64,000 nucleotides of DNA from Luzula sylvatica (lineage: Eukaryota; Streptophyta; Magnoliopsida; Poales; Juncaceae), in assembly GCA_946800325.1 (NCBI GenBank), contig OX326958.1, positions 67,498,366 through 67,562,365 on the forward strand, in the 5' to 3' direction. Of this stretch, positions 1-12,587 are shown piece after piece (within the stretch, counting starts at the first letter, position 1; each line of letters starts with the position of its first letter). A program made the translations under genes and the position numbers. Under the pieces are notes generated by a model. That model had not been told where the DNA came from, made no database searches, and saw nothing but the letters and a program-made list of their open reading frames with translations.

Positions 1-271
1 TATGTAACTAACTAACTAACTACTAGCTAGCTAACTAACTAATTAACTAAATAAGTAGCTACCTTCGTACATACCCATTAACTAAGTTAACAACTGGCTA
101 ACTAACAAAATAATTAATTAACTAATTAACTAACTAACTACTAGTTGACTTACTAACTAACTATCTCACTAACTAATTAACTAACTAACTAACTAAGTAA
201 CTACTAGCTAGCTAACTAACTAACTGATTAACTAAGTAACATACTAACCAACTACCTTCATACATACTTAT

Positions 272-317
<46 letters not shown>

Positions 318-643
318 CCTTCGTACGGACCCACTAACTAACTTACTAACTAACTAACTAACAAATAAGCTAACTAACAAACTAATTAACTTACTATCTG
401 TATTCACACATATTAACTAACAAACTAACTAACTAACTAACTAACTACCTACCTTCCTACAAACCTACTAACAAACAAACAAACTAACTGACTAATTATC
501 TTCCTACATACCTACTAACTAACTAACAAACTTACTTCCTACATACCCACTAACTAAGTAACAAACAAACTAACTAACTAACAAAATAACTAACTAGTTA
601 ACTAGCTGACTACTAGCTAACTAACCGAATAACTAACTAGTTG

Positions 644-692
<49 letters not shown>

Positions 693-1704
693 CTATCTAC
701 TAGATAGCTAACTAAATAACTAACTAAATATCTAACTAATTATTTTCCTACATACATATTAACTAACTAACTAACTAACTACCTACCTACCTTCCTACAT
801 AACCACTAACAAACTAACTAAATAACTAACTAACTAACTAACTACTAGCTAACAAATTAATGAACTAACTAACTAACTACTAGATAGCTCACTAAATAAC
901 TAATTAATTAACTAACTAACTAACTATCTTCCTACATACGAATTAACTGACTAACTAGCGAACTAACTAAGTAACTAACTAATTATGAAACTAAGTAACT
1001 ACTAGATAACTAACTAACTAATTAACTAAATAATTAACTAAGTTACTAACTAACTAATTAATTAAATAACTAACTAACTAACTAACTAACTAACCACTAG
1101 TTAACTTACTAACTAACTAACTAACTAACTAAATAACTAACTAATTAACTAATTAACTTACTAACTACTAGCTAACTAACTAACTAACTAATTAACTAAC
1201 TTACAAACCAACTACCTTCATACATACCTATTAACTAACTAACTACCTAACTAATTAATTAACTAACTACCTTCGTACGAATCCACTAACTAACTAACTA
1301 ACTAACTAAATATATATTGACTAACTAACTAAGTACTAGCTAACTAACTAACTAACCAACTATATAACTAACTAAATAACTACTAACTACCTACGTACGG
1401 ACCCACTAACTAACTAACTAACTAACTAATTAATTAACTGACTAACTAACTAATTAACTTACTATCTTCCGACACACATATTATCTAACTAACTACCTAA
1501 ATAAATAACTAATCAACTAACTACCTTCCTACAAACCCACTAACAAACTAACTAACTAACGAAGTAAATATCTTCCTACATACCTATTAACTAACTAACT
1601 AACTAACTTACTTCCTACATACCCACTAACTAACTAACTAATTAACTAACTAACTAAATAACTAACTAGTTAACTAACTAACTACTAGTTAACTAACTAA
1701 CTAA
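1..1704. repeat. Degenerate (CTAA)n satellite, block 1
   Basis: The stretch is almost wholly CTAA tetranucleotides. It is interrupted by recurring variant words such as CCTTCGTACATACCCATTAA, CTTCCTACATACC and CTAGCTAACTAAC. A repeat of length four steps through all three frames, so TAA (forward) or TAG (reverse) stops fall about every 12 bases in all six frames and no gene can be present. The block continues past the left edge of the window. It ends exactly at the CACTA terminus, and its last three bases, TAA, are one copy of that element's target duplication. Confidence 0.97.
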
Positions 1705-1716
1705 CACTACAACACA
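1705..1716 (+). repeat. CACTA left terminal inverted repeat
   Basis: CACTACAACACA is the exact reverse complement of the last 12 bases of the element. The match decays after base 12 (TCTG here, ACAG at the other end). Confidence 0.95.
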
Positions 1717-2032
1717 TCTGTTCGTTTGGGGCAGCCAAAGATGACCCAATAAGGGCTGAAAACCGTCCCTAAAGGATTTTGGGGCAGCCAGGCGACCCAA
1801 AAACGGCGTCCCTAAAGACTGCGTTCCTGTCTGGGGCGGGCCGACCCTATAAGAGATTTGGGGCGGGTATTAAAGGGGCGGGCCGACCCTACAAGGGTGT
1901 CAGATGTGGATGGTGTCAGTACGAATAGCAGATGCTTAAAGGGGCGGGCCGACCCTACAACTGGCATCCCTATTGGGGCGGGCCGACCCTACAACTGGCA
2001 TCCCTATTGGGGCGGGCCGACCCAACAACTGG
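1717..2032 (+). repeat. CACTA left subterminal repeats (GC-rich)
   Basis: Several copies of a GGGGCGGGCCGACCC-type word, with diverged forms such as GGGGCAGCC...GACCCAA, lie in the first 330 bases of the element. The last copies form short tandem units joined by ACAACTGGCATCCCTATT. In En/Spm, subterminal repeats are the binding sites of the TnpA protein; by analogy these are candidate sites for the protein encoded at 2600-4720. Confidence 0.85.
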
Positions 2033-2044
2033 CATACGTACTCT

Positions 2045-2305
2045 ATTAATTTTAATGCTGCTATTGATTATTAATATAAATAATTAATTATATATAATAT
2101 TAATTATGAATTATATAAATTAATTATATATAATATTAATTTTAAAATTCTATTGATTATTAATTATCTATTATATTAATTATATATTATATAAATAATT
2201 CATAATTATATAAATAATTCATAATTAATTATATTATATAAATAATTATATAATTATATTAATTATTAATTATATAAATAATTAATAATTAATATTATTA
2301 TATAC
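2045..2305. repeat. AT-rich spacer inside CACTA element
   Basis: Nearly pure A/T made of overlapping TTAATTATATAAAT-like words. No frame or motif is visible. It separates the subterminal repeats from the tandem repeat downstream of the second gene. Confidence 0.7.
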
Positions 2306-2590
2306 AAACTCAACATACAACCAAATACGCAAACTTAAAAACATAAATCATACATGCAAAGTGAACATACAACCAAATACAAAAACTCACAAACATAAAT
2401 CCTACGCGCAAATTGAACAAACAACCAAATACACAAACTCACAAACATAAGTCCTACGCGCAAATTCAACCACAAACACAAATCCCAGAAAATTCACACA
2501 CAAATCCAACGCACAAAACATACAACCAAATTCACAAACATACAACCAAATACACAAACATAAAATCCAACGCACAATTTTACAAACCAA
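2306..2590. repeat. Tandem repeat, about 52 bp unit
   Basis: The word ACAACCAAATAC recurs at 2317, 2368 and 2421, with shortened or diverged copies at 2521 and 2539. Adjacent shared words include CACAAACATAA and CCTACGCGCAAATT. Open frames on both strands here are low-complexity products of the repeat. The array begins about 10 bases beyond the stop codon of the second CACTA gene and may act in its 3' end. Confidence 0.75.
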
Positions 2591-2599
2591 ATCGTAGCT

Positions 2600-4444
2600 C
2601 TAGAAATTCATAGCTTCGTCATCATTGGGCGGGAAAAACGGACATCCCAACATGCCCTAAAATTAGAAGATACACAAAATTGTAATGACATGTTGAAAGT
2701 ATATATATATATATAAACATTAAATTGGAAGATATACCGTCCAATTATTCGTCTGCGAAGATGACGTGATGGGGCGGTACGGCCTCTGCTGTGATGAGGG
2801 CGTCGGCTGATATCTCGTCGGAGTGTGATGCAGTTCTTGCGACTGCATCCGATCCATCTGGGACATGTTCATCGGGTGTGAAAGTGGAGACATTATCAAG
2901 TTCTGCAGGTCCGTCGCTACCGAATAATTCGTCCGTCCCGATCCGTCGCGCCGTGCTGCACCCGATCCTGCCGGAGATAATCCCGATCCCTGCCCCTTAA
3001 AAACATAGTATAATTTCAATATGAAACCAATTGAATATAAAAGTATTTACAAGCAAAACCTACTTACCTGCTGACGACTCTGCTGAGACATCAGGTGAGC
3101 AATGGAACCCTGCATTGCCATCATTTGCTCCTCAAGCCTCCTAGTCCTCTCTCTTTCCTCGGCGAGCTGACTACGCAACTCCCCCATATCTTCCGGGGAC
3201 GGTCCGTACGAGCTAGATCCTCCTGTGCCCCAACTTGGTGTTATCGGTGTTTTATACAAATTCGGATCGACGATGGAATCAATCCCATAGAAGTGTCCGT
3301 GAGCCCTCCCTCCTGACACGGCCATCCAATCGTGATGGTTGTCTCCGTGTTGCTCAAACCAATCCGGACCGTGCTTCTCCCTCATTCGTGCATCATACGC
3401 ATTCTATTAAATAATAAAAATCAAATACTTGTATTAATGAAATTTAAAATTATAATTAAAATATAAGCAAATAATTTACCCTTATTGCCTGCGATTTCGC
3501 ATCGACGTACTGAACTTCTCCTCCAGGAGTACGATGTTTACGAACCTTCCCCCTCTTAAGTACATCCAGGAATCCGATTTTCGATCCCGGATTTTGCTCC
3601 TCCTGTTTCACAGTTCATATATTAATATTAAATATACCAAAAATAATTGACAAAATCGTACCATCTTCTTCTTGTGCGCGGCGAGAGAAATCGAACCGGC
3701 AGTGCTATGGCCTCGTTCGGAACTTTTATTTCTATTCATCTTGTTCCGAACAGATGCCTGTACCCATCGCGTATCGTTGATCCACGTCTGCACCATATTG
3801 ACCCAAGCAACAGCCGTGCACCAAATCGGCTTGGACCGATTTATAGCCGCATCCGACCGGATCCACCTCCTCTTGTCCGGTCCAAGAACCTCCGTTGCAT
3901 AATCTCGCGCACGCGTCGTGATGTGCCTCCAACGTTTTGCTGCCCATGAATTTAAATGAATTTCGCATTGAACTGCATCCTCGCCTGGAGCCCAGTGATA
4001 ACGTTTCTACATTATTTATTTTCAAAAATTAAATATAATCAACCAAACTTAAAAATATTTCAAGAAACGAATGTAATTAATATATATATATACCATCATC
4101 TCGCCTATAACCATACGTCTGTGATCATCGGGCCACAACGGCCAACGAATCCAACCCCCCTCATTGAAACTCTTCAAAAAATAAGACAAGTCCCGAGGTG
4201 GTTTCGTGCAATAGTCACCCGAATAAAGAAATCATATTTCATTAGTATTCAAAAAATAAAAAATTCAATAATCAAATAATACATATTAACCTGGAATCGG
4301 AACCATAAACGTCTTCCCAGTCCGCACAAGTGGCAGTGTATGCTCGCTAATCTGGGTACAAATGTATCGTGAACGAGTGGGGCATACCGGCAAAGCTCTC
4401 GCCTCGGCATCATCCTCTTCTGCTGCTGTATCTTGCTCGGTACT

Positions 4445-4481
<37 letters not shown>

Positions 4482-4720
4482 ACCATGTTCAGGTCAATAT
4501 TCGGCTCGATATTCGGCTCCTCCACATTCGGCTCGATATTCGGCTCCTCCACATTCGGCTCGATATTCGGCTCCTCGATATTCGCATTATGCATGGACTC
4601 GTCCTGATACGGCTCCTCCATATTAGGCGCCTCCATATCGGGCTCCTCAGATCGAATAGCATGGTGGCCACGTCCTCGTCCTCCGCGTCCTCCTCCGCGT
4701 CCTGTACGGGTACTAACCAT
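2600..4720 (-). CDS. CACTA second protein, Ptta/En/Spm type (TnpA-like), 7 exons
   Basis: Model: complement of exons 2600-2656, 2738-2995, 3068-3403, 3480-3602, 3662-4006, 4094-4218 and 4291-4720. They sum to 1674 bases (557 residues plus stop), with phase kept at every junction. Start is the ATG at 4720-4718 and stop the TAG at 2602-2600. Five introns have GT-AG ends; the one between exons 1 and 2 (4219-4290) ends in GG. Exon 1 encodes a Gly/Arg-rich start (RGGGRGGRGRG), repeated EEPNIEPN units and a run of Asp. Exons 3-4 carry the Trp- and Lys-rich core typical of plant Ptta/En/Spm transposases (Transposase_24-like). Exon 5 ends in a Glu/Arg-rich coiled coil. In En/Spm the equivalent protein binds subterminal repeats. 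It lies 162 bp downstream of the transposase, same strand, possibly on one transcript. Family call fairly sure; exact splicing inferred. Confidence 0.75.
4219..4290 (-). other. Predicted intron with noncanonical acceptor
   Basis: The minus-strand donor is CCAG|GTTAAT. The only acceptor position that keeps the reading frame reads TTTATTCGG|GTGACTAT, with GG instead of AG, after a pyrimidine-rich stretch. No AG occurs nearby. The other introns of this gene end in TAG, CAG or AAG. A single A-to-G change would explain it. Confidence 0.55.
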
Positions 4721-4882
4721 GATCTAAAAAATAAAAAACTTCATAAATATTTTACAACATATATCATGATACAATATAAGGAAAACATATAAAAAACTTT
4801 CAAAAATTGTATTTGATCAACTTAAATCCAAAATAATACAAAATACGACACTAAACTAAAACCCTACACAAATAAGGAAAAC

Positions 4883-7800
4883 CTAGTCCAACAAAAAATC
4901 ATCGACATCGCGCACAAATGTAGGTTCTTCGGGGAGAACAGAAGTTATGTCGTCCTCGTCTATTATTTCGATTTCTCCTGGTACATTCAACTCACCGACA
5001 TCTAAAAGTTCTTCACCCGGCTCAAGTCTAACTTGCACATCTTCTTGGAAATATTCGGTACTTGCAACCTCCACTTCTGAGACAAGTCGTGGTTTGGTGT
5101 TCGTCACCACCCACCAATCACGCCGATCACGCGCTTGCGAAGGGTAATCCATGTAGTATACTTGTGTGGCTTGGTGGGCGAAAATGAACGGCTCGTAATA
5201 CTTAATGCTTGAGGTGTGATTCACTTCTACAATCCCGTGTTTCTTGTCGACTCTCACACCACCAACAGGATCAAACCACTTGCAATGAAACAACACAACC
5301 GAGTTATGCATCATGCAAGGAAACGAGACCTCAATAATTTCATTGATTATGCCGTAAAAATCAGTTGCATCATCGCCAGAACAACTCGCTTTTACGCAAA
5401 CTCCACTGTTGATTGTACGTACATGCCTACTGTGAGCTTGTGTGTGAAACCGAAATCCATTGCAATCGTATCCTTTGAACCTTTTCACACGTCTTTCGGG
5501 TCCTAAAGCAACATTGCACACCACATCGGGAAATCCATCAACATTCGAAATAACTCTAGATTTCAACCACGCGGGCAACTCTTTTTCTCGTATCTGGTAC
5601 TGTAATCTCGCTGATACATTACGAGCGTTAAGAATTGCATTGAACTCCCTACAAATTGGTTTGGACGATGAATGAAATCATCTAAAAATATACTTGATAT
5701 AAAAGAATTTAAGTACAAATTTTGAACTTACTCAACAAGTTCCTCCATTTCAGGAAAATTCAATATGACATACATATGTGCCGCATTGATATCCTTATCG
5801 TCCAAATCAAGACTTCCTATCCCCATTGAATGACCAGGATAATCGAATATCGTGTGCTCGTCACTCGAGACGTCCGTAACATCAAAATGTCGAGATCGAC
5901 GATTCGCACGGGTAGGAACATCGTGATCAAAATACAAAGAACAAAAATTCGAAACCTCTTCTATTAAATAATTCTCGACAATCGAACCCTCAACTCGTGC
6001 TTTGTTTCTCACCTTCCTTTTCAATCTACGTAAGCACCTTTCAAATGGATACATCCATCTATACGAGACGGGCCCACACATTCTGGCTTCGTACGCCAAG
6101 TGAACCACCAGATGTTCCATTGAGTCGAAAAAACTTGGAGGAAATATCTTCTCCAACTTGCAAAGAGTCACAACGATATTCTTCTCCATTTCAAGCAAAT
6201 GGTTCGGATCCAACTCAGTGGCGCATATATCACGAAAGAAACTACTGAGTTCATTTAGAGGTTCCCAGACACAATCGGGAAGTACACCCCTCAAAGCCAC
6301 AGGCAAAAGCCTTTGCATGAATATGTGGCAATCATGACTTTTCAATCCGTGGACATTCAAGGTTTGCATATTTATGCATCTTATCCAACTTCCTGCATAT
6401 CCATCAGGAAAACGCAATTCTTGCAACCAATTATACACAAGCGTTTTTTCATTCTTGTCAACGCAATATTTGGCTCTTGGTTTACCAATTCTACCATTGT
6501 CCTGTGACACGAGCTCTAATTCAGAACGAGAACAAAACAACGATAGATCCAATCGAGATTTTGCGTTATCTTTGGTTTTATTTTTCACGTCAAACACAGT
6601 ATTGAACACATTACCAAACACATTCGCCTCGATATGCATCACATCCAAATTGTGACGAACTGAATTCGTCGACCAATATGGCAAATCCCAGAAAATACTC
6701 CGTTTGGTCCAATTGTGTGTTTGTCCGAAACCAGGAATCTTCTCTTTCTCAACTCCATTCCTTCGTACAACGATCTTTGGGAGCACAATGAGATGATCCA
6801 ATTTATCGCGAATTTCAAATCCGGATCTACGCGGGGGAGGCAAACTACGATCAGTTTTGTTTTTGGTGAACGAATTTCTCTGATATCGAAATGGATGGTT
6901 CTGGGGTAAAAATTGTCGGTGACAGTCAAACCAACTATTTTTTCTACCATGATTTAACCTAAACGATTTCGTGTATTCCATACACACGGGACACGACAAT
7001 CTACCGTGAGTTGACCAACCCGACATCATCCCATAAGCCGGGAAATCATTTATGGTCCAAAACAATGCAGCTCTCATATTAAAATTGTTCTTTCGATACG
7101 AGTCATATGTTTGAACGCCATCCTCCCACAACAATTTGAGCTCATCGATTAGAGGACTCAAGAAAACATCGATTTTGTCACCAGGATGATCTGGTCCGGG
7201 AATAACAAGCGTTAGAAACACATGACGATCTTTCAAACACAATCCAGGAGGAAGATTGTACGGAACGATGAAAACAGGCCAACAAGAATAGGGCCTACCG
7301 CTCGAGAGGGTATACGGACAAAAACCATCCGTTGACAAGCCAAGACGAATATTACGTGGATCGGAAGCAAAATCGGGATATGTGATATCGAAATTCTTCC
7401 ACATTTCTCCATCGGAAGGGTGAACCATCAAATTAGGTTTTTCACGAGTTCCGTTATGCCACGTCATGTGCTTCGAGGTTTGCTCAGACATGTAACACCT
7501 TTGTAATCTAGGAGTTAATGGTAAATAACGTAAAACCTTATTAGGGACCATTTTTCCTTTTTTCCCTTCTTCAATTGGTTTGTATCGATTTTGATCACAA
7601 ATATCGCACGTGGTTTTAGAACTGTTAGTTCCGTAAAATAACATGCAATTATTCGGACAAACATCGATTTTTTCATACTGCATTCCCAAATTCTTAACTA
7701 ACTTTTTTAATTCGTGAAAACTACCAGGAAACCGATTTTCTGAAGGAACTATATAGGTTTTGATTATATTCATGATCCTATCGAAAGCATCCTTAGTTAC

Positions 7801-8298
7801 TTCACAATCGGATTTTACACTCAAGAACATGGAAACTATCGACATTAGAGAATATTTAGAATCACGAAAACCGTCCCAAAGGGTACGTTCCGATTCACGA
7901 AGCATATCAAAAAATCGAGCTGCTTCCGGATTGGGGGGTTCATTACTGCTCCAATCGAAAGAAGGACCCGCTGCATCATGAACCATCTGTCCCATCGGAT
8001 TGAAAGTTCCTGGAGAAAATGACATCTGTGTCGAATCGCCATGCCACGTCCAAACGAAATAATTAGGAGTAAAACCGAAAGAAGTCAGATGGAGCGCAAT
8101 ATCATTTTCCGAGAGAAAATTCCCATTCTGACATTTTACACAGGGACAACGAACGCATTTATTTCCGTACGGATCTTTTTGGACAACGCTAGGACGGTTG
8201 AAAACAATACCTAGAAATCCCCTCATTCCCTCCCAAAATACATTACTAATTGTATTATCCACAATACGTTCGTACATCCAGGAACGTTCAAGCTCCAT
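4883..8298 (-). CDS. TNP2-type CACTA transposase
   Basis: Model: complement of 4883-5648 and 5732-8298 joined across an 83-bp GT-AG intron (5649-5731), giving 1110 residues. Start is the ATG at 8298-8296. The N-terminus (about residues 5-88) matches the transposase-associated domain, with SWMY and the cysteine-rich CVRCPCVKC. The TNP2 catalytic core spans roughly 270-600 and contains LGLSTDGFCPY (about 320), the CPVC metal-binding cluster and HNLDVMHIEANVF (about 550), whose Asp residues are candidate DDE acids. A DUF4218-like block with YRWMYPFERC lies near 750. After the intron comes a DUF4216-like block (VVLFHCKWFD, WWVVTNTKPR) and an acidic tail. This protein cuts and joins the CACTA ends in the nucleus. 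No stop or frameshift interrupts it. Confidence 0.93.
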
Positions 8299-10206
8299 GA
8301 ATGAAAATTTTCTAAATAAGAATAATTTACATAGTTTCTATGTTAGGAGATATCGTAGGGCATATGTGGACCAACCGACAAATTATTAAAATATTTACAT
8401 AAATATACAATCTAAGGACATTATTTTTATACAATGAAATTAATTTAAATCGATGACTGGAATTGGATACTACTAAAAAATTCCACAATAGTTGAACAAT
8501 ATTCTAAAATATAATTTCTTAAATATATTAAATAAATTGATAACTAGAATTGGATACATCATGGTTTAAACAATATAAAACATTATAATATTATATCGTT
8601 TATTCTTAAATTATAACAAAATAATTCTACAATAATTTAAATTCAAAATATATCATATGTAATATTAAATTATAAATTAAATCAAACTTAAAAATATTAA
8701 ATAATTCATATTTCCAATATGTCATATTTAAAATATTAAATAATACAACAATAAATTTATCATAGATTCTTAAATTATTCTTTATTTAAATCTAGCAATT
8801 TATCCTTAACAACCTTTAACTAAACAATATTATATATTGTTAAATTATTATGAACGAAAATATATCATTACTCATATCAAATAATTCATATTTAAAAATT
8901 ATATAAAATTTTACAATATTATCCTTTACTATTTCGTTATGTGACCTTAGCCTTAAATCCTAAACTAAACCAACTCATATACTATGACAACTATTTTATA
9001 CTAATACAAACAAGATAAACAAATTTAAATCATTAACCTTAGGCCAAAGAAATCTTCCGAAAAGTTAAATTGGCTCCTCTTCAAGCCTCATCTATCCTCA
9101 TTTCCAAAAATGTAGACTCCTTCTCGATTCCACAAATTTTCCGAATATATATATCCCTGCCACATTTCAAAAAAAAAATGAACCCTAAATTTTTATTATT
9201 TCTAATACATAACAAATATAAAGTTTACCAAAAACGTCCAGAAATTGATCTTGCAAATTTGAAAACGTCCTTAAATCCTGTCAGATTTGAACCTGTAAAT
9301 TTGAAAACACAACAATTTTAAATTCTAAAATGTCCAGAAATTTTCAATTTCCAAAAAATGTTACATTACCAAAAAAAATTCGAAAACAATTAATTTAAAC
9401 AATTCTGATTTCTCAAAAAATTCGAAAAAACAAGTTGATTTGCATATCTGATTTCTGAAAAAATTCAAAACAAATAATATATTAAGTTAAATTTGAAAAA
9501 AATAGTTCAAACAAAAACAACTAGATTTTGCTAAAACCAAAAAAAAAAAAATGTAACACAAACAGAATTAAAAAAAAAAATGTATGAGTACAAGAAATTA
9601 AAAAAAATTAAAACCGAATTAAAAAAAATTGCACAAAACATCTTTTTCAGAAAACCGAAATCAAAAATACCGAATAGAAAATTACTCGAAATATACAGAA
9701 TTTAAAAAAACTCCAACATTATTTTCTGAAAATTCGAAAACAAGAAAGCAAAAATAGATCGAAAACTCCTAAATCGAATTAAAAACAACTTAAGTTTATG
9801 CATGCCCCCCCCAAATCGATTTTAAATCAAGAATTTTTCTGAAAATAAAAGTAAAAATCGAAATCTACAAAGAATAAACTAGCAAACTAGACTATAGAAC
9901 AAAAATAAACGAGCTTGCACAAAGAATAACTAGAGATTCAAACCTTCAAACAGAGATTCAAACCTTGTTCTTCGCCATTTTCAAACCTTCTTCTTCGCCA
10001 TTTTCAGATCGAAAGTGTGTTGACTAAAAATTTTCAAACTCTTGCCAATTTTCAAGCTCCCATTTTCAGCAGAGAGGTAGTAGGAGGGAAAAATTAGGGG
10101 GCTGCCGAGAGAGGGAAGGAGAGGGGAAGCAAAGGGGAAAAAAGTTATGTTCAACGGGGGAGGGGGGTTATAAAAAAGAGCGAGAGAGGGAAGAGGGAGG
10201 GGACAG
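8299..10206. other. CACTA 5' noncoding region of the transposase gene
   Basis: About 1.9 kb of A/T-rich sequence lies upstream of the minus-strand transposase start. It includes many poly-A runs at 9160-9800 and words like AAAAAATTCGAAAA. The short open frames show no recognisable protein. Because the genes run leftwards, this region and the adjoining GC-rich end probably hold the promoter, but I see no convincing TATA or splice signals. Confidence 0.6.
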
Positions 10207-10620
10207 GGTTGCAGGTCTTGGGTCGGGTAGATTTTGGGGCGGGCTGACCCTAAGGCTGTTGGGGCGGGTAGTTCATTGGGGCGGGCGGACCCTAAAGCTA
10301 TTGGGGCGGGCAGGCTCATAGGGGCGGGCGGACCCTAAAGCTGTTGGGGCGGGCAGGCTTATAGGGGCGGGCGGACCCTAAAGCTGTTGGGGCGGGCAGG
10401 CTTATAGGGGCGGGCGGACCCAGTACGAAGGGACGGGCCGACCCAATAATTGGGCGACCCAAAAGGGATATTGGGGCGGTAGAAGGCTGTTGGGGCGGGC
10501 TGACCTAAGAAATCGAATTGTCAGGGTCGGCCTGACCCTGTTTCAACCGACCCAACTGTTTTATTAGGGCTGGCCGACCCAATAATGAGCATATTTTAGG
10601 GGCGGCCAGACCCTAAAAAG
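10207..10620 (+). repeat. CACTA right subterminal repeats (GC-rich)
   Basis: At least eight copies of GGGGCGGGCGGACCC or GGGGCGGGCAGGCT words occur. They include a regular tandem run at 10258-10420 in which AAAGCTGTTGGGGCGGGCAG alternates with CTTATAGGGGCGGGCGGACC. The strand sense of the G-rich word matches the left end, so most copies are in direct rather than inverted orientation between the two ends. They are candidate binding sites for the TnpA-like protein. Confidence 0.85.
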
Positions 10621-10624
10621 CTGT

Positions 10625-10636
10625 TGTGTTGTAGTG
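10625..10636 (-). repeat. CACTA right terminal inverted repeat
   Basis: TGTGTTGTAGTG is the partner of the left terminus and is followed directly by the TAA target duplication at 10637-10639. Confidence 0.95.
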
Positions 10637-10742
10637 TAAATAACTAACTAGTTAACTAACTAACTACTAGCTAGTTAACTAACTAACTAACTGAATAACT
10701 AACTAGTTGACTAACTAACTAACTAACTAACTAACTACTAAA

Positions 10743-10777
<35 letters not shown>

Positions 10778-11894
10778 TTAACTAACTAACTAATTTACTG
10801 ATTACCTAACTTACTAACTAACTAACTAACTAACTATCGTCCTAAATACGTATTAATTAACTGACTAACTAACTAATAAACTAACTACTAATAAACTAAC
10901 TACCTTCCTACCAATCCACTAACTAACTAACTAAATATCTTCCTACATACCTATTAACTAACTAACTAACTAAGTAACTAACTTCCTACATACCCACTAA
11001 CTAACTAACTAACTAACTTACAAAATAACTAACTAGTTAACTAACTACTAGCTAACTAACTACCTGACTAACTAAATAACTAACTAGTTAACTAACTAAC
11101 TACTAGCTAACTAACTAACTAACTAACTAAATAACTAACTAGTCAACTAACTAACTACTAGGTAACTAACTAAATAACTAACTAGTTAACTAACTAACGA
11201 ACTAACTAATTACTACATAGCTACCTAACTAACTAACTAATTAACAAACTAACTAACTAACTACGTACCTTCTTACATACATATTAACTAACAAACTAAC
11301 TAACTGACAGACTAACTAATTAACTAACTAACTAACTACTAGATAAATAACTAAATAAATAACTGACTAACAAACTAACTACTAGATAACTAACTAAATA
11401 ACTAACTAATTAACTAACTAACAATCTTCCTATATACCTATTAACTAACTAACAACCTTCCTACATAACCATTAACTAGCTAACTATTTCACTAAATAAA
11501 TAAATAACTACTATCTCACTAACTAACTAACTAACTATATAACTAACTGATTAACAAACTAACTAACTAACTAACTATCTAACTAACTAATTAACTAACT
11601 AACTCATTAACTAACTAAATAACTAACTACTAACTAACTAACTAACTAACTACTAGATAACTAACTAAATAACTGACTAATTGACTAACTAACTATCTTC
11701 ATACATACCAATTAACTAACTAACTAACTAACTTCCTACATACCCACTAACTAACTGACTAACTAACAAAATATATAACTAACTAATCAACTACTAGCTA
11801 AGTAACTAACTAACCAACTGTATAACTAACTGAGTAACTAACAAACTACATAACTACTAACTAACTAACTAACTACCTTCTTACATACATATCG

Positions 11895-11931
<37 letters not shown>

Positions 11932-12556
11932 TAAACTGATTAACTAACTACCTATAACTAACTAACAAACTAAATAACTAACTAACTAATTAACTAACTA
12001 ACTAACTAACTAACTATCTTCCTACATACCTATTAACTAACTAAGTAACTAACTAATTAACTAACTACCTTCCTACAAACCCACTAACAAACTAACTAAC
12101 TAACTATCTTCCTGCATACCAATTAACTCACAAACTAACTAACTAACTAACTTTCCACATACCCACTAACTAACTAACTAACTAACTAAATAAATAAATA
12201 ACTAACTAATTAACTAAATACCTAACTAACTAGCTATCTCCATACATACCCACTAACTAACGAACATACTTACTAACTAACAAACAAACAAACTAACTAA
12301 CTAATTAACTAAATAACTAACTAACTAAGTACCCTCTTATATACCCACTAACTAACTAACTAACTAACTAACTAACCAACTAACTAATTATGAAACTAAC
12401 TAACTAACTACTAGCTAACTTACTAACTAATTAACTAAATAAGTAGCTACATTCATACATACCCATTAACTAAGTTAACAACTAACTAACTAACTAACTA
12501 AATACTTAATTAACTAATTAACTAACTAACTACTAGTTAACTTACTGACTAACTAT

Positions 12557-12587
<31 letters not shown>

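Larger units (their letters stand above)
1705..10636 (-). mobile_element. Complete CACTA (En/Spm) DNA transposon, 8.9 kb
   Basis: The element begins CACTACAACACA and ends TGTGTTGTAGTG, a perfect 12-bp inverted terminus with the diagnostic CACTA start. It is flanked by a 3-bp direct duplication, TAA at 1702-1704 and TAA at 10637-10639, as expected for this superfamily. Inside the ends are GC-rich subterminal repeats, and between them two minus-strand genes: a TNP2-type transposase and a second Ptta/En/Spm-type protein. Both ends, the target duplication and both genes are present, so the copy is structurally complete and could be autonomous unless the odd splice site in the second gene disables it. 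It interrupts the satellite; removing it and one TAA restores a continuous CTAA tract. Confidence 0.95.

Noticed and set aside
2402..2613. Short frames on both strands rich in Asn/Gln/Lys or Cys/Val
   Set aside because: They overlap each other and come from the 52-bp tandem repeat downstream of the second CACTA gene.
3732..4025. 97-codon minus-strand frame within the CACTA second gene
   Set aside because: It is out of frame with exon 3 (3662-4006). The exon frame gives a Trp/Lys-rich transposase core that joins in phase to its neighbours.
9981..10319. 112-codon minus-strand frame at the CACTA right end
   Set aside because: It translates the GC-rich subterminal repeats (repeated PAPTALGSARP-like peptide) and has no domain.
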